This document shows positions 32,514 through 40,573 of a stretch of DNA of 64,000 nt, in pieces (the first letter of the stretch is position 1; every line of letters begins with the position of its first letter). This stretch comes from Alcanivorax sp. 24 (lineage in GTDB: Bacteria > Pseudomonadota > Gammaproteobacteria > Pseudomonadales > Alcanivoracaceae). The notes under the pieces were generated by a model. That model saw only the letters and a list, made by a program, of their open reading frames with translations, did no database searches and was not told where the DNA came from. The translations under genes and the position numbers were made by a program. The stretch covers positions 186,001 to 250,000 of the forward strand of contig NZ_SNUA01000001.1 of NCBI RefSeq assembly GCF_004360225.1. The letters run 5' to 3'.

Positions 32514-33783
32514 CCGGCAGCCGTTTGTCCGGCGTCTGGTGATCGCTTTCACGGTGATGACACTGGTGGTCAGCGGACTGTTTTCGTTTGGCATCTTCTT
32601 CTCCGTTCATTTTGTTGAACAACATCTGATGTCGGAGGAGATGGGACGTAAACTGGATGCCATTCTTTCCGATGATTCGCGGTCACACGCTTCACCGCGG
32701 CCGGACTTCAAAACCCGTTTCTATAGTGATGCTGGCGATGGCTTGCCGTCGGAGCCATGGATGATGGTTTTGTCGCCGGGGTTTCATGAACTGGAGCGTG
32801 GTGGCGAGGCCTATTACGCCTATGTGCGAGATCAGAGCGGGCATCGTTACGTGTTGCTGCAGGAACAGCAGGAATTCGAAGCGCGCGAGCAGGCGTTGTT
32901 CCAGGTGGTCGCGGTGGGGTTTCTGCTCAGCGTGGTGGCCGCCTGCCTGCTCGGTTGGTTATTGGCCCGCAAGGTGATGGCGCCGCTGGTGACACTGGCC
33001 TGGCAGGTACGGCAAGAAGACCGGCTGTTGTCCCATTCTCCACCACTGGCCCTGCATTACGCCGACGATGAAATTGGTCATTTGGCGGAGGCCTTTGATG
33101 CCACGCTGCGGCGTTTGCATGAGTCCCTCGAACGGGAGCGTCTGTTCACCGGAGATGTCAGTCACGAACTGCGCACGCCGCTGATGGTGATCGCCGGCAG
33201 TTGTGAGTTGCTGGCGGCCCGACCGCTGGCGGACAGGGAGAAGGAGCAGGTTGAACGCATTGCCCGCGCGGTGGAGGAAATGCACGGTCTGGTGGACACT
33301 TTCCTGATGCTGGCGCGCAACGACCCGGAAGACTCGGCCTTCGCCGCCGATGCTTCTCTTGAACAGGTAGTGGCAGAACAATGTGCGCGCTGGGCACCGC
33401 GGATTCGTGCCAAGGGCCTGGCTTTTCAGGTGCGATACCGGAACGACGAGGACGGTGCCGACAATGCCTATAACCCGACTTTATTGGGCGCGGTGCTGGG
33501 CAACCTGTTGCGCAATGCCTGTCATTACACCGAGAGCGGCGGTGTCATCCTGACGGTGTCGGCGCAGGGCTTCGAGGTGGAGGACAGCGGGGCCGGTATC
33601 CCCGAGGCGGAGCAGGTGACGGTGTTTCAACCCTTCGTGCGTGGCAGCAGTGCCCGGGGTGAGGGTATGGGGCTCGGTCTTTCTCTGGTGAAACGCATCT
33701 GTGCCAGTCAAGGCTGGCGTATCTCGGTAACTTCCCTGCCCGCGGGCGGCTGCTGTTTTCATGTGTCGCTGTCATCGTCCTGA
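32506..33783 (+). CDS. Sensor histidine kinase (HAMP type)
   Basis: A 425-residue inner-membrane kinase, partner of the preceding regulator. One transmembrane helix is at about residues 10-35, a periplasmic sensor of roughly 90 residues follows, then a second helix (VVAVGFLLSVVAACLLGWLLA), a HAMP region, and the H-box GDVSHELRTPLMVIAG with H220. N-box (GNLLRNACHYTES), G1 (VEDSGAGIPEAE) and G2 (GEGMGLGLSLVKRI) are complete, so it should be active. The start overlaps the regulator gene. The signal sensed is unknown; the divergent phosphatase operon suggests phosphate or envelope conditions. Confidence 0.92.
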   Translation: MPSRQPFVRRLVIAFTVMTLVVSGLFSFGIFFSVHFVEQHLMSEEMGRKLDAILSDDSRSHASPRPDFKTRFYSDAGDGLPSEPWMMVLSPGFHELERGGEAYYAYVRDQSGHRYVLLQEQQEFEAREQALFQVVAVGFLLSVVAACLLGWLLARKVMAPLVTLAWQVRQEDRLLSHSPPLALHYADDEIGHLAEAFDATLRRLHESLERERLFTGDVSHELRTPLMVIAGSCELLAARPLADREKEQVERIARAVEEMHGLVDTFLMLARNDPEDSAFAADASLEQVVAEQCARWAPRIRAKGLAFQVRYRNDEDGADNAYNPTLLGAVLGNLLRNACHYTESGGVILTVSAQGFEVEDSGAGIPEAEQVTVFQPFVRGSSARGEGMGLGLSLVKRICASQGWRISVTSLPAGGCCFHVSLSSS

Positions 33784-33889
33784 TTTTTTTGGAAAAAAAC
33801 CCACTTAACGAAATTTTGACATCCCTTTGACGAGTGTTTCAGGCGGCTTTTCTTACTGTTATGGCTGATATTCCCAATGGAGTAGAGCC

Positions 33890-34585
33890 ATGTCGGATTC
33901 ACGGCCGGTGGAACTGGAATTTTCCAGAAAGTACGACCTGCAACACGCCGAGCACTATCTGAACAAGCATCAGGATGGCTGGTCCCGCCGGCTGTCCAAC
34001 TGGCGCGATCAGCAATTGGCGCGTCGGGCCTTGAAACAAGCCGGAGAACCCCGGTTGGTACTGGACCTGCCCTGTGGTGCCGGGCGTTTCTGGTCCACGC
34101 TGGCGGAGCACCCGAGCCGGGAAATTCTGGCCGCCGACTACTCCGCCGACATGCTGGATGTGGCCCGGCGCCATCAGCTACGTGAAAGCCAGGGGCGGGT
34201 GCGGACCTTGCGCACCTCGGCATTTTCCATCGATCTCGATGACGCCAGTGTTGACTGTGTGTTCTGCATGCGGCTGCTCCATCATGTCGCCGACGCTGAA
34301 CACCGAACCACCATACTGCGCGAGTTTCACCGGGTCAGCCGCGACACGGTGATTCTGTCCCTGTGGGTCGACGGCAATTACAAAGCGTGGCGCCGTCGCC
34401 GTCTGGAGCAACGCCGCGACCAGAGCCGCAATCGTTTCATCATCACCCGGGATCGGGTGGAACAGGAGTTTCGCGATGCCGGCTTCGACATCGTCGGCCA
34501 CCAGGATTTTCTGCCGGGTTACGCCATGTGGCGAGTCTATACTTTACGCAAGAAGGGTGCCGGTGGCGGGAGCGAGGATGAGTGA
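33890..34585 (+). CDS. Class I SAM-dependent methyltransferase
   Basis: A 231-residue methyltransferase with motif I VLDLPCGAGRFW near residues 57-68, a following acidic strand-2 position in AADYSADMLDVAR, and VDCVFCMRLLHHVAD as motif II/III. It overlaps the following kinase gene by 8 bases (the pair is translationally coupled), which suggests that both act on the same envelope component. The substrate is unknown. GGAGTAGAGCC lies upstream of the ATG. It starts 106 bases after the histidine kinase and may have its own promoter. Confidence 0.88.
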   Translation: MSDSRPVELEFSRKYDLQHAEHYLNKHQDGWSRRLSNWRDQQLARRALKQAGEPRLVLDLPCGAGRFWSTLAEHPSREILAADYSADMLDVARRHQLRESQGRVRTLRTSAFSIDLDDASVDCVFCMRLLHHVADAEHRTTILREFHRVSRDTVILSLWVDGNYKAWRRRRLEQRRDQSRNRFIITRDRVEQEFRDAGFDIVGHQDFLPGYAMWRVYTLRKKGAGGGSEDE

Positions 34586-35315
34586 ATCAACCTTCTCCTA
34601 CTGGTGGCGGCGGCATGGGCCCTGGGTAGAGCCCGCCAACCAGCGGCGTGGCGGCGAGAGCGGCGTACAGTACCTGCGAATCGAGGGAGAGGGCGTGCCG
34701 GGGCTGTATTGCAAACGGCAAACCGGTCATCTGTATCGCTCGCTGCGCTATCCGCTGGGACGGCCTACCGTGGTTCGCGAGGCAGAGGCTTACCGGGCCT
34801 GGCGGGCTTTGGGCATTCCCTTGCCGGTGCTGCGCTACGCCGGTGCCCGGCGTGAACAGGGGCAGTGGCGCGCGCTGTTGGTGACCGAAGCGCTGACCGG
34901 GTTCATCAGTCTGGATCAATGGTACGCGCAGGCGCCGCGCGCGGAACAGGAGCGGCATGCGATGCTCCATGATCTGGCCACCATTCTGGCGCGACTGCAC
35001 ACCGCCGGTTGGCAACACGGCTGCCTTTACGCCAAGCATGTGTTCGTCAATGTGGGGCATGGCCGGCCGCGGGTGGCGCTGATCGATCTGGAAAAGAGCC
35101 GCCGCCGGTTCCGGCGGGCCACCGCGTCATGGCGCGATCTGGATCAGTTCGGCCGGCATCGCGGCACCATGCCGGAACGGGATTGGGCCTGGTTTCTGGA
35201 GCAGTACCAACGGGCCTGGGATCACAACACCAAGGCGGCGGCCAGTAGCACCGTGGTTTCCACCACTTCGATCAGGGCACCGGCGGTGTCCCCGGTGAAG
35301 CCGCCCAGCCGCTGA
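34578..35315 (+). CDS. Lipopolysaccharide core kinase-like protein (InaA/RfaP family)
   Basis: A 245-residue protein of the InaA/WaaP-like kinase family. It contains a nucleotide-lobe Lys in GLYCKRQTGHLYRS, Glu in REAEAYRAWRALGIPLPVLRYAGARR, and the catalytic-loop-like HTAGWQHGCLYAKHVFVN followed by VALIDLEKSRR, where Asp of the LIDLE motif is the metal ligand. Homologues phosphorylate lipid A-core sugars or respond to acid stress. The final 31 codons overlap the 3' end of convergent cobS by 94 bases and look unlike the family, so the tail may be read-through after a lost stop. Confidence 0.82.
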   Translation: MSESTFSYWWRRHGPWVEPANQRRGGESGVQYLRIEGEGVPGLYCKRQTGHLYRSLRYPLGRPTVVREAEAYRAWRALGIPLPVLRYAGARREQGQWRALLVTEALTGFISLDQWYAQAPRAEQERHAMLHDLATILARLHTAGWQHGCLYAKHVFVNVGHGRPRVALIDLEKSRRRFRRATASWRDLDQFGRHRGTMPERDWAWFLEQYQRAWDHNTKAAASSTVVSTTSIRAPAVSPVKPPSR

Positions 35316-35968
35316 CGAAGCAGACGCACGGCGCCCCAGGTGACCAGCACGCTGATCAGTACCCAGGCGGCGCCGGCGAAACCACCGAGCAGCACGCTGA
35401 GCAGCGCGGTCAGCGCCAGGGCCAGAGAGACCTTGCCCCGGGGCAGGTGGTCCGCGCCGGCGCGTCCCAGTCCTTCCGGGCGGGCGTAAGGTAGCCGCAG
35501 AAACAACGAGGCGGTGGCCGCGCGGGCCAAGACCGGCGCCAACAGCAGTGGCAGGGACCAGCCCAGATCCAGCAATGTCCACAACGCCAGGGATTTGCCC
35601 AGCAGCACCAGCACCACGGCGCTGACCCCGGCGGGACCACTGGCCGGATCCTTCATGATGCGCAGAGTACGCTCGCGGTCGCCGTAGCCTCCGAGCCAGG
35701 CATCGGCACTGTCGGCAAGGCCGTCCAGATGCAAGGCGCCGGTGAGCAGCACCCAGGCCGCCACCAACAGAATGGCCAGCGGCGCGCTTTGCCAATGAAG
35801 CCAGCCGCCGCTGGCGGCGCCCAGCCACAGCAGCAATCCGACGATCAGCCCGACCAGGGGATAGCAGGCCACCGCCAGGCCCTGATCACGGTCGTCGGGC
35901 GTCCGCTTCAGTCCGCTGGGCAGGCGGGTCATCAACGCCAGGGCGGTGCGCAGCGGCATGGCGGTCAT
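35222..35968 (-). CDS. cobS: Adenosylcobinamide-GDP ribazoletransferase (cobalamin synthase)
   Basis: CobS joins AdoCbi-GDP and alpha-ribazole (phosphate) at the inner membrane, completing the nucleotide loop. The 248-residue polytopic protein has the family motif GALHLDGLADSADAWLGGYGDRERTLRIMKDPASGPAG near residues 76-113, whose acidic residues bind metal, and a C-terminal GGFTGDTAGALIEVVET motif. Its 5' end overlaps cobC by 4 bases. The 3' end overlaps the convergent kinase gene by 94 bases. Confidence 0.95.
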   Translation of the reverse strand: MTAMPLRTALALMTRLPSGLKRTPDDRDQGLAVACYPLVGLIVGLLLWLGAASGGWLHWQSAPLAILLVAAWVLLTGALHLDGLADSADAWLGGYGDRERTLRIMKDPASGPAGVSAVVLVLLGKSLALWTLLDLGWSLPLLLAPVLARAATASLFLRLPYARPEGLGRAGADHLPRGKVSLALALTALLSVLLGGFAGAAWVLISVLVTWGAVRLLRQRLGGFTGDTAGALIEVVETTVLLAAALVL

Positions 35969-36579
35969 GGCGTCAGTCCGTGGCTGAGCAGGCAGCCGAG
36001 GCGGCCGTGTTCGGTGTCGTCCAGCCGTACCCGGCTGCGCCCGGCGTAGGGGATATAAAGACGCGCCATGGCCCGCGAAGGGGCCAGATCCAGTACCGAG
36101 GCCAGTATCATCCGGATCATGCCGCTATGCCCGACCAGCAGGACGCGCTGTCCCGACAGGCGGTCGGTCCATTGTTCCCAGGCGGCGGATACGCGGGCGT
36201 GGAAGTCAGTCAGGGACTCGCCATTGGGGGGCGGATTGCGCTCGCCGTCGGCCCAGAATGCCGCCAGCCGTTCGCCGTCGCGTTGCGCCAGTTCGGTGGG
36301 GGTGAAGCCCTCCCAGTCACCGAAGTGAATTTCCTTGAGTTGCGGTTCCACGTGCAAAGGCAGGCCCCGTTGCCGCGCCACTTCCTCGGCGAAGGCGCGG
36401 CAACGCAGCAAGGGCGAGCTGAGCACCGCGTCCCAGTGCTCATCGGCACTGATGGCGCCGCGCATTTGCGCCCAGCCGGCGTCGCTGAGCGGGTCGTCAC
36501 GGTGCCCGCGATAGCGGCGCCCGCCTTCCGGTTCGCCATGGCGGATCAGGTCCACCCAGGTGGTCGTTTCAATGCCCAT
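35965..36579 (-). CDS. cobC: Alpha-ribazole phosphatase (histidine phosphatase family)
   Basis: A 204-residue member of the phosphoglycerate-mutase-like histidine phosphatase superfamily. The phospho-acceptor motif LIRHGEPEGGRRYRG is at about residues 11-25, followed by SSPLLRCRAFAE, EIHFGDWEG and LLVGHSGMIRMI, all catalytic segments. Position between cobT and cobS supports the role of removing the phosphate from alpha-ribazole 5'-phosphate or cobalamin phosphate. It starts 2 bases after the cobT stop and overlaps cobS. Confidence 0.92.
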   Translation of the reverse strand: MGIETTTWVDLIRHGEPEGGRRYRGHRDDPLSDAGWAQMRGAISADEHWDAVLSSPLLRCRAFAEEVARQRGLPLHVEPQLKEIHFGDWEGFTPTELAQRDGERLAAFWADGERNPPPNGESLTDFHARVSAAWEQWTDRLSGQRVLLVGHSGMIRMILASVLDLAPSRAMARLYIPYAGRSRVRLDDTEHGRLGCLLSHGLTP

Positions 36580-36581
36580 CG

Positions 36582-37649
36582 CTACGGTCCTTTGCTGATG
36601 CCGGCGTCCTCGAACGACGCCATCTCGTTATGCAGGGCGCAGGCCTGGCGCAGCAGTCCCACCGCCACCGCCGCGCCGCTGCCTTCTCCGAGCCGCATGC
36701 CCAGCCGCAGTAGCGGGTCGGCGTCCAGAGCGGTCAGGACCCGGACGTGACCGGGTTCGGCGGACTGATGAGCAAAGTGCAGCCAGTCCGCCAGACCCGG
36801 TTGCAGGCGCGTCGCCGCCAACGCCGCCACCGATGCGATGAAACCGTCCACCAGCACCGGCAGCCGGGCCTGGGCGGCGGCCAGGAAAGCGCCGGCCAGG
36901 GCCGCCACCTCGAAGCCGCCGAGGGAGGCGAGAACGGAGAGGGGCTGGCCGGCCTCGGTAACGGTATCGCGATGACGCTGCAACGCCCGGTGCAGTACCG
37001 CCACCTTGCGTCGAAGGCCGTCGGCGTCGAGCCCGGTGCCGGGACCGGCCAGGGCCTCCGGTGCCAGGTCCAGCAGGGCACAGGCCACCGCGGCGGCGGC
37101 GGTGGTATTGCCGATCCCCATTTCGCCGCCGATGAACAGCTCGGCGCCGGTCCGCGCCGCCCGTTGCACGGCGCTCTGCCCGGCGTGCAAGGCGGCTTGC
37201 AGCTGTTCGGCGCTCATCGCCGGCGCCGTCGCCAGATTGGCGGTGCCGGGCGCGATTTCCGCCATTACCACCCCGTCATGGATGGGCAGTGGGTGCGCGG
37301 TGCCCAGATTGACCACCTCCAGTTCCGCGTTCAGATGACGGGCGAGCACGCTGATGGCGGCGCCGCCGTTGACGAAGTTGGCGATCATCTGGCCTGTCAC
37401 TTCCTGGGGGAAGGCGGACACGCCTTCGGCGCAAACGCCATGGTCGGCGGCGAACACCACGATGCGCACGCGGTCCACCGCCGGGCGGGGGCGTTGCTGT
37501 TGCGCGCTCAGGGTAATGGCAAGTTGTTCCAACTGTCCCAGGGAGCCGGCGGGTTTGGTCAGGCTGGCCTGGCGCTGACGGCCTTGCCGCAGAAAATCAG
37601 GACCCAGGGAGGGGGGCGATTGTCGCCAGAAAGGGGAAGAAACGGGCAC
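36582..37649 (-). CDS. cobT: Nicotinate-nucleotide-dimethylbenzimidazole phosphoribosyltransferase
   Basis: CobT makes alpha-ribazole phosphate from dimethylbenzimidazole and nicotinate mononucleotide. Motifs: [58 protein letters not shown], and [15 protein letters not shown] with the catalytic Glu. The start is uncertain: GTG 37649 with GGAT upstream is used here; TTG 37667 adds six residues. The promoter must lie in or next to the composite repeat at 37714-38117. It heads the cobT-cobC-cobS operon. Confidence 0.93.
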   Translation of the reverse strand: MPVSSPFWRQSPPSLGPDFLRQGRQRQASLTKPAGSLGQLEQLAITLSAQQQRPRPAVDRVRIVVFAADHGVCAEGVSAFPQEVTGQMIANFVNGGAAISVLARHLNAELEVVNLGTAHPLPIHDGVVMAEIAPGTANLATAPAMSAEQLQAALHAGQSAVQRAARTGAELFIGGEMGIGNTTAAAAVACALLDLAPEALAGPGTGLDADGLRRKVAVLHRALQRHRDTVTEAGQPLSVLASLGGFEVAALAGAFLAAAQARLPVLVDGFIASVAALAATRLQPGLADWLHFAHQSAEPGHVRVLTALDADPLLRLGMRLGEGSGAAVAVGLLRQACALHNEMASFEDAGISKGP

Positions 37650-37713
37650 GGGGCTATCCAGTGGCAAAGAGCAAAATGGTCGGCACGCTTGGAGGGGCTG
37701 TCAAGGGTTGAAA

Positions 37714-38117
37714 GCCGGACGCCAGGCGCCAGACGCCAGACGCCAGACGCCAGACGCTAAAGTCAAAACCCGGGGCTGCGGGCATTGTGGTCATAAAAAA
37801 GGTTCATCGCGGTTTAGAGGGCCACGGCGCTTCAATCATGGGCATGGGTCTGTAACGGAAGGGGCTATCAAGCCGCTCTGGGAGCGTGTCCGCAAGCGAA
37901 TACCCCACACCAGAGGCCGCATTCGCCAGCAAGCTGGTCTCCCACGGATCATGCCACGAAGCCGCTGTGGGAAGCTTGCTGGCAAGCGAATCGCCAACGG
38001 CCCAGGGCATTCGCGGCCATGCGGAGTGCCCCTTCCCGCTAAGCCGCGATGAACCATAAAAAAGCGTTTTAGTGCTTGCCAGGGCGTTGGGTCTGGTTTT
38101 GCATTATCGGCGTCAGG
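37714..38117. repeat. Composite intergenic repeat element B between cobT and cbiB
   Basis: Six GCCAGAC-type heptads (37714-37755) are followed by the segment GCTAAAGTCAAAACCCGGGG seen in element A. At 37791-37872 there is an inverted copy of the AACCATAAAAAAG / GGCGCTTCAATCATG segment that element A has at about 15697-15770; REP palindromes lie at 37868-38025. The right end (38043-38113) repeats the AAAAAAGCGTTTTAGTGCTT to TTTTGCATTA segment of element A almost base for base. The two elements share both ends but differ internally. Confidence 0.85.
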
Positions 38118-38196
38118 CTAGGCCACCCGGCTAGGCCCACCCCGCCGCCCACGCTAGACTTGGCGCCTCATTTCATTGGGATGGTCTCCACAATCC

Positions 38197-39120
38197 ATGG
38201 GCGCCTGGCTTTGCGTATTGGCTGTTTTACTGGACACCGCTTTGGGGGAGCCCCGGCGCGGGCATCCTCTGGTGGTGTTCGGCGGCTGGGCCACGGCTCT
38301 GGAACGGCGTTGGAACCGGCAACCCGACCGCAGCGGGGGAGCCGGCGTCAAAGCGACCCTGTTGCTGGTGGGCGGGCCGGTGTTGGTGGCGGCGTTCTGT
38401 CAGTGGTGGTTGCCGTCGGTGCTGCTATGGCCGTTGCAGGTGCTGGTGCTGGTGCTGGCAATGGCACCGCGCAGTTTGCACGAACATGCCCTGGCGGTGG
38501 CGCGGCCCTTGGCCCGCGCTGATCTGCCCGCCGCCCGTATGGCGGTTGGGCGGGTGGTGAGCCGGGACACCGCCGCTCTGGACGAAACCGGCGTCGCCAC
38601 CGCCGCCACTGAATCGGTGCTGGAAAACGGCGCCGACGCCGTGTTCGCCACGCTGTTCTGGTTTCTGCTGGCCGGATTGCCCGGCGTCGTCGCCCATCGC
38701 GCCGCCAACACTCTGGACGCCATGTGGGGGTATCGCAGCGAGCGTTACGAGCGATTCGGTAAAACCGCGGCCCGTCTGGATGATGTGCTCAACTGGGTGC
38801 CGGCGCGTCTTACCGCCCTGAGTTACGCGCTTTGTGGTCAGACCCGTTTGGCGCTGTCCTGCTGGCGCCGGCAGGCCCGGCAGTGGTCGAGTCCCAATGC
38901 CGGCCCGGTGATGGCCGCCGGCGCCGGAGCGCTGGGCGTATCGCTCGGTGGCGGCGCGCCCTATCACGGTCAATGGCGGCAACGGCCCGTGCTGGGGGAG
39001 GGCCCGACGGCGGAGGCGGCGACCATCGACGCCTCTCTGCGGCTGCTGCGGAGAACCCTGGGTTTGTGGTTGCTGGTGGCGGTGACCGGAAGTGTATTGC
39101 TGTCGGTGGGGAACCCATGA
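38197..39120 (+). CDS. cbiB: Adenosylcobinamide-phosphate synthase
   Basis: CbiB (CobD in the aerobic nomenclature) attaches aminopropanol phosphate to adenosylcobyric acid. The 307-residue membrane protein has an N-terminal LDTALGEPRRGHPLVVFGGW, the core VGRVVSRDTAALDETGVATAATESVLENGADAVFATLFWFLLAG, and RAANTLDAMWGYRSERYERFGKTAARLDDVLNWVPARL, all typical. The start at ATG 38197 lacks a clear ribosome site; TTG 38176 is an alternative. The stop overlaps the following gene by 4 bases. Element B ends 80 bases upstream. Confidence 0.93.
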   Translation: MGAWLCVLAVLLDTALGEPRRGHPLVVFGGWATALERRWNRQPDRSGGAGVKATLLLVGGPVLVAAFCQWWLPSVLLWPLQVLVLVLAMAPRSLHEHALAVARPLARADLPAARMAVGRVVSRDTAALDETGVATAATESVLENGADAVFATLFWFLLAGLPGVVAHRAANTLDAMWGYRSERYERFGKTAARLDDVLNWVPARLTALSYALCGQTRLALSCWRRQARQWSSPNAGPVMAAGAGALGVSLGGGAPYHGQWRQRPVLGEGPTAEAATIDASLRLLRRTLGLWLLVAVTGSVLLSVGNP

Positions 39121-40154
39121 GCCGGGACTGGGAACGTGACCACGGTGGCGGCCGCCGGGTGGCGGCCCGGCTCTGGGGGCGGCCGGAGGCGGACTGGCTG
39201 GATCTGTCCACCGGCATCAACCCGAAGGGCTGGCCGGTGCCGCCGCTGCCACCGGAAGTGTGGCAACGGTTGCCGGAGCCGTCCCCGGAGCTGGCGGATC
39301 TGTCCCGCCAATGGGTGGGCGCGCCGTCCACGACGGCCTGCCTGGCGGTGCCGGGCAGCCAGGCGGCGATTCAGCAACTGCCGTTGTTGCGCGCGCCTTG
39401 CCGGGTCGGCGTGCCGGTGCCGGGTTATGGCGAGCACGCCTTGTGCTGGCGGCGTGCCGGTCACCAGGTGCGTGGTCTCGGCAGTGATCAGGTGGAGGCG
39501 GCGCTGGATCAACTGGATGTGCTGGTCTGGATCAATCCCAACAACCCCACCGGCGAACGGCTGCCGCCGGAACGGCTGTTGGCCTGGTGCCGGCGGTTGG
39601 CGGATCGCGGTGGCTGGCTGGTGGTCGATGAAGCCTTTCTCGATGACCCGGCAATGAGCGTCGCCGCCGATACCGGGGCGCCGGGGCTGGTGCTGCTGCG
39701 TTCCCTGGGCAAGGCGTTCGGGCTGGCTGGCGTGCGTGCCGGCTGGGTTTTCGCCGAAGCGGCGTTGTTGCAACAGCTGGCGCGGGCGCTCGGCCCCTGG
39801 AGCCTGAGCGGCCCGGCGCAGGCGGTAATGGCGGGCGCCCTGGCGGACCACGCCTGGCAACGCGAAAACCGGCAATGGCGCCGGCAGGCGGCGGAACGCC
39901 TGTCCGGGTTATTGAGCGCAGCGGGACTGAGGGTGGCCGGTGGCACTGATCTGTTCCTGTATTGTCCGCACCCCGGTGCCGACGCCCTGGCCCGGGCTCT
40001 GGCCCAGGAGGGGATTCTGGTGCGTGCTTTCGGTGACCCGCCGGCCCTGCGCGTCGGTCTGCCGCCGGACCAGAACGCCGCCTGGAAACGGCTGGAACGG
40101 GCTCTGGCCGAGCCGGCAGTGCGGGAAATCATTGACCCGCCGAGGCCAGATTGA
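39117..40154 (+). CDS. cobD: Threonine-phosphate decarboxylase
   Basis: A 345-residue PLP-dependent aminotransferase-fold enzyme that produces (R)-1-aminopropan-2-yl phosphate, the linker used by CbiB. The N-terminus has HGGGRRVAARLWGRPEADWLDLSTGINPKGWP, characteristic of CobD/CobC proteins. PLP contacts are in INPNNPTGE and VVDEAFLD, and the Schiff-base Lys is in RSLGKAFGLAGVRAGW. Coupling to cbiB by an ATGA overlap fits the joint role. A cobalamin riboswitch follows 15-20 bases downstream for the next operon. Confidence 0.93.
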   Translation: MSRDWERDHGGGRRVAARLWGRPEADWLDLSTGINPKGWPVPPLPPEVWQRLPEPSPELADLSRQWVGAPSTTACLAVPGSQAAIQQLPLLRAPCRVGVPVPGYGEHALCWRRAGHQVRGLGSDQVEAALDQLDVLVWINPNNPTGERLPPERLLAWCRRLADRGGWLVVDEAFLDDPAMSVAADTGAPGLVLLRSLGKAFGLAGVRAGWVFAEAALLQQLARALGPWSLSGPAQAVMAGALADHAWQRENRQWRRQAAERLSGLLSAAGLRVAGGTDLFLYCPHPGADALARALAQEGILVRAFGDPPALRVGLPPDQNAAWKRLERALAEPAVREIIDPPRPD

Positions 40155-40167
40155 TAGCTTCGCGCCA

Positions 40168-40400
40168 CTTTCGGGTGCCCGTGAGCCTGCCAGGCCACGG
40201 GTTAAACGGGAAGTCGGTGTGCCCTGGGTTCCGAGCAGCTACCAGGGGTGAATCCGACGCTGCCCCCGCAACGGTGATTGAGTACACCGCGATCCGCGAC
40301 CGGTCCGGCGCCGGCCGCCACCACTGTGCCCCAGGCATGGGAAGGTGATTGCGACGGAAGGTGTTCCACCTTCCACCTCATCAGTCCGGATACCGGCCCG
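40168..40400 (+). ncRNA. Cobalamin (B12) riboswitch upstream of btuB
   Basis: The characteristic elements occur in order: TTTCGGGTGCCCGTGAG near 40169, AAACGGGAAGTCGGTG at 40204-40219, GAATCCGACGCTGCCCCCGC at 40250-40269, GGGAAGGTG at 40339-40347 and the B12 box AGTCCGGATACCGGCC at 40383-40398. An extra hairpin GGAAGGTGTTCCACCTTCC is inserted near 40356. It should shut off the btuB-btuF-btuC-btuD transcript when adenosylcobalamin is plentiful. Confidence 0.93.
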
Positions 40401-40404
40401 AAGG

Positions 40405-40506
40405 GGAGAGGCGTGCCTCTCCGCCAGGCGTCGCGGTGGGCGACCGCCGGGTGATGCGAGGGCGTTTCCCACGCCCGCTTTCGTGGCTTGCCTCCGCCGC
40501 CTCTCC
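40405..40506 (+). promoter_or_regulatory. Leader segment with two alternative pairings downstream of the riboswitch
   Basis: GGAGAGGC at 40405-40412 has two perfect complements: GCCTCTCC immediately after it (40415-40422) and again at 40499-40506. The pairings exclude each other, as expected for an expression platform. Near the start codon, CGTGCGGGTGAGCACG (40539-40554) can form a hairpin next to the AGGGGA ribosome site. Confidence 0.4.
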
Positions 40507-40573
40507 CGGATGTCCCGCCGTGACACGACACCATTCGCCGTGCGGGTGAGCACGGCCAGGGGAAATTCGTGCC

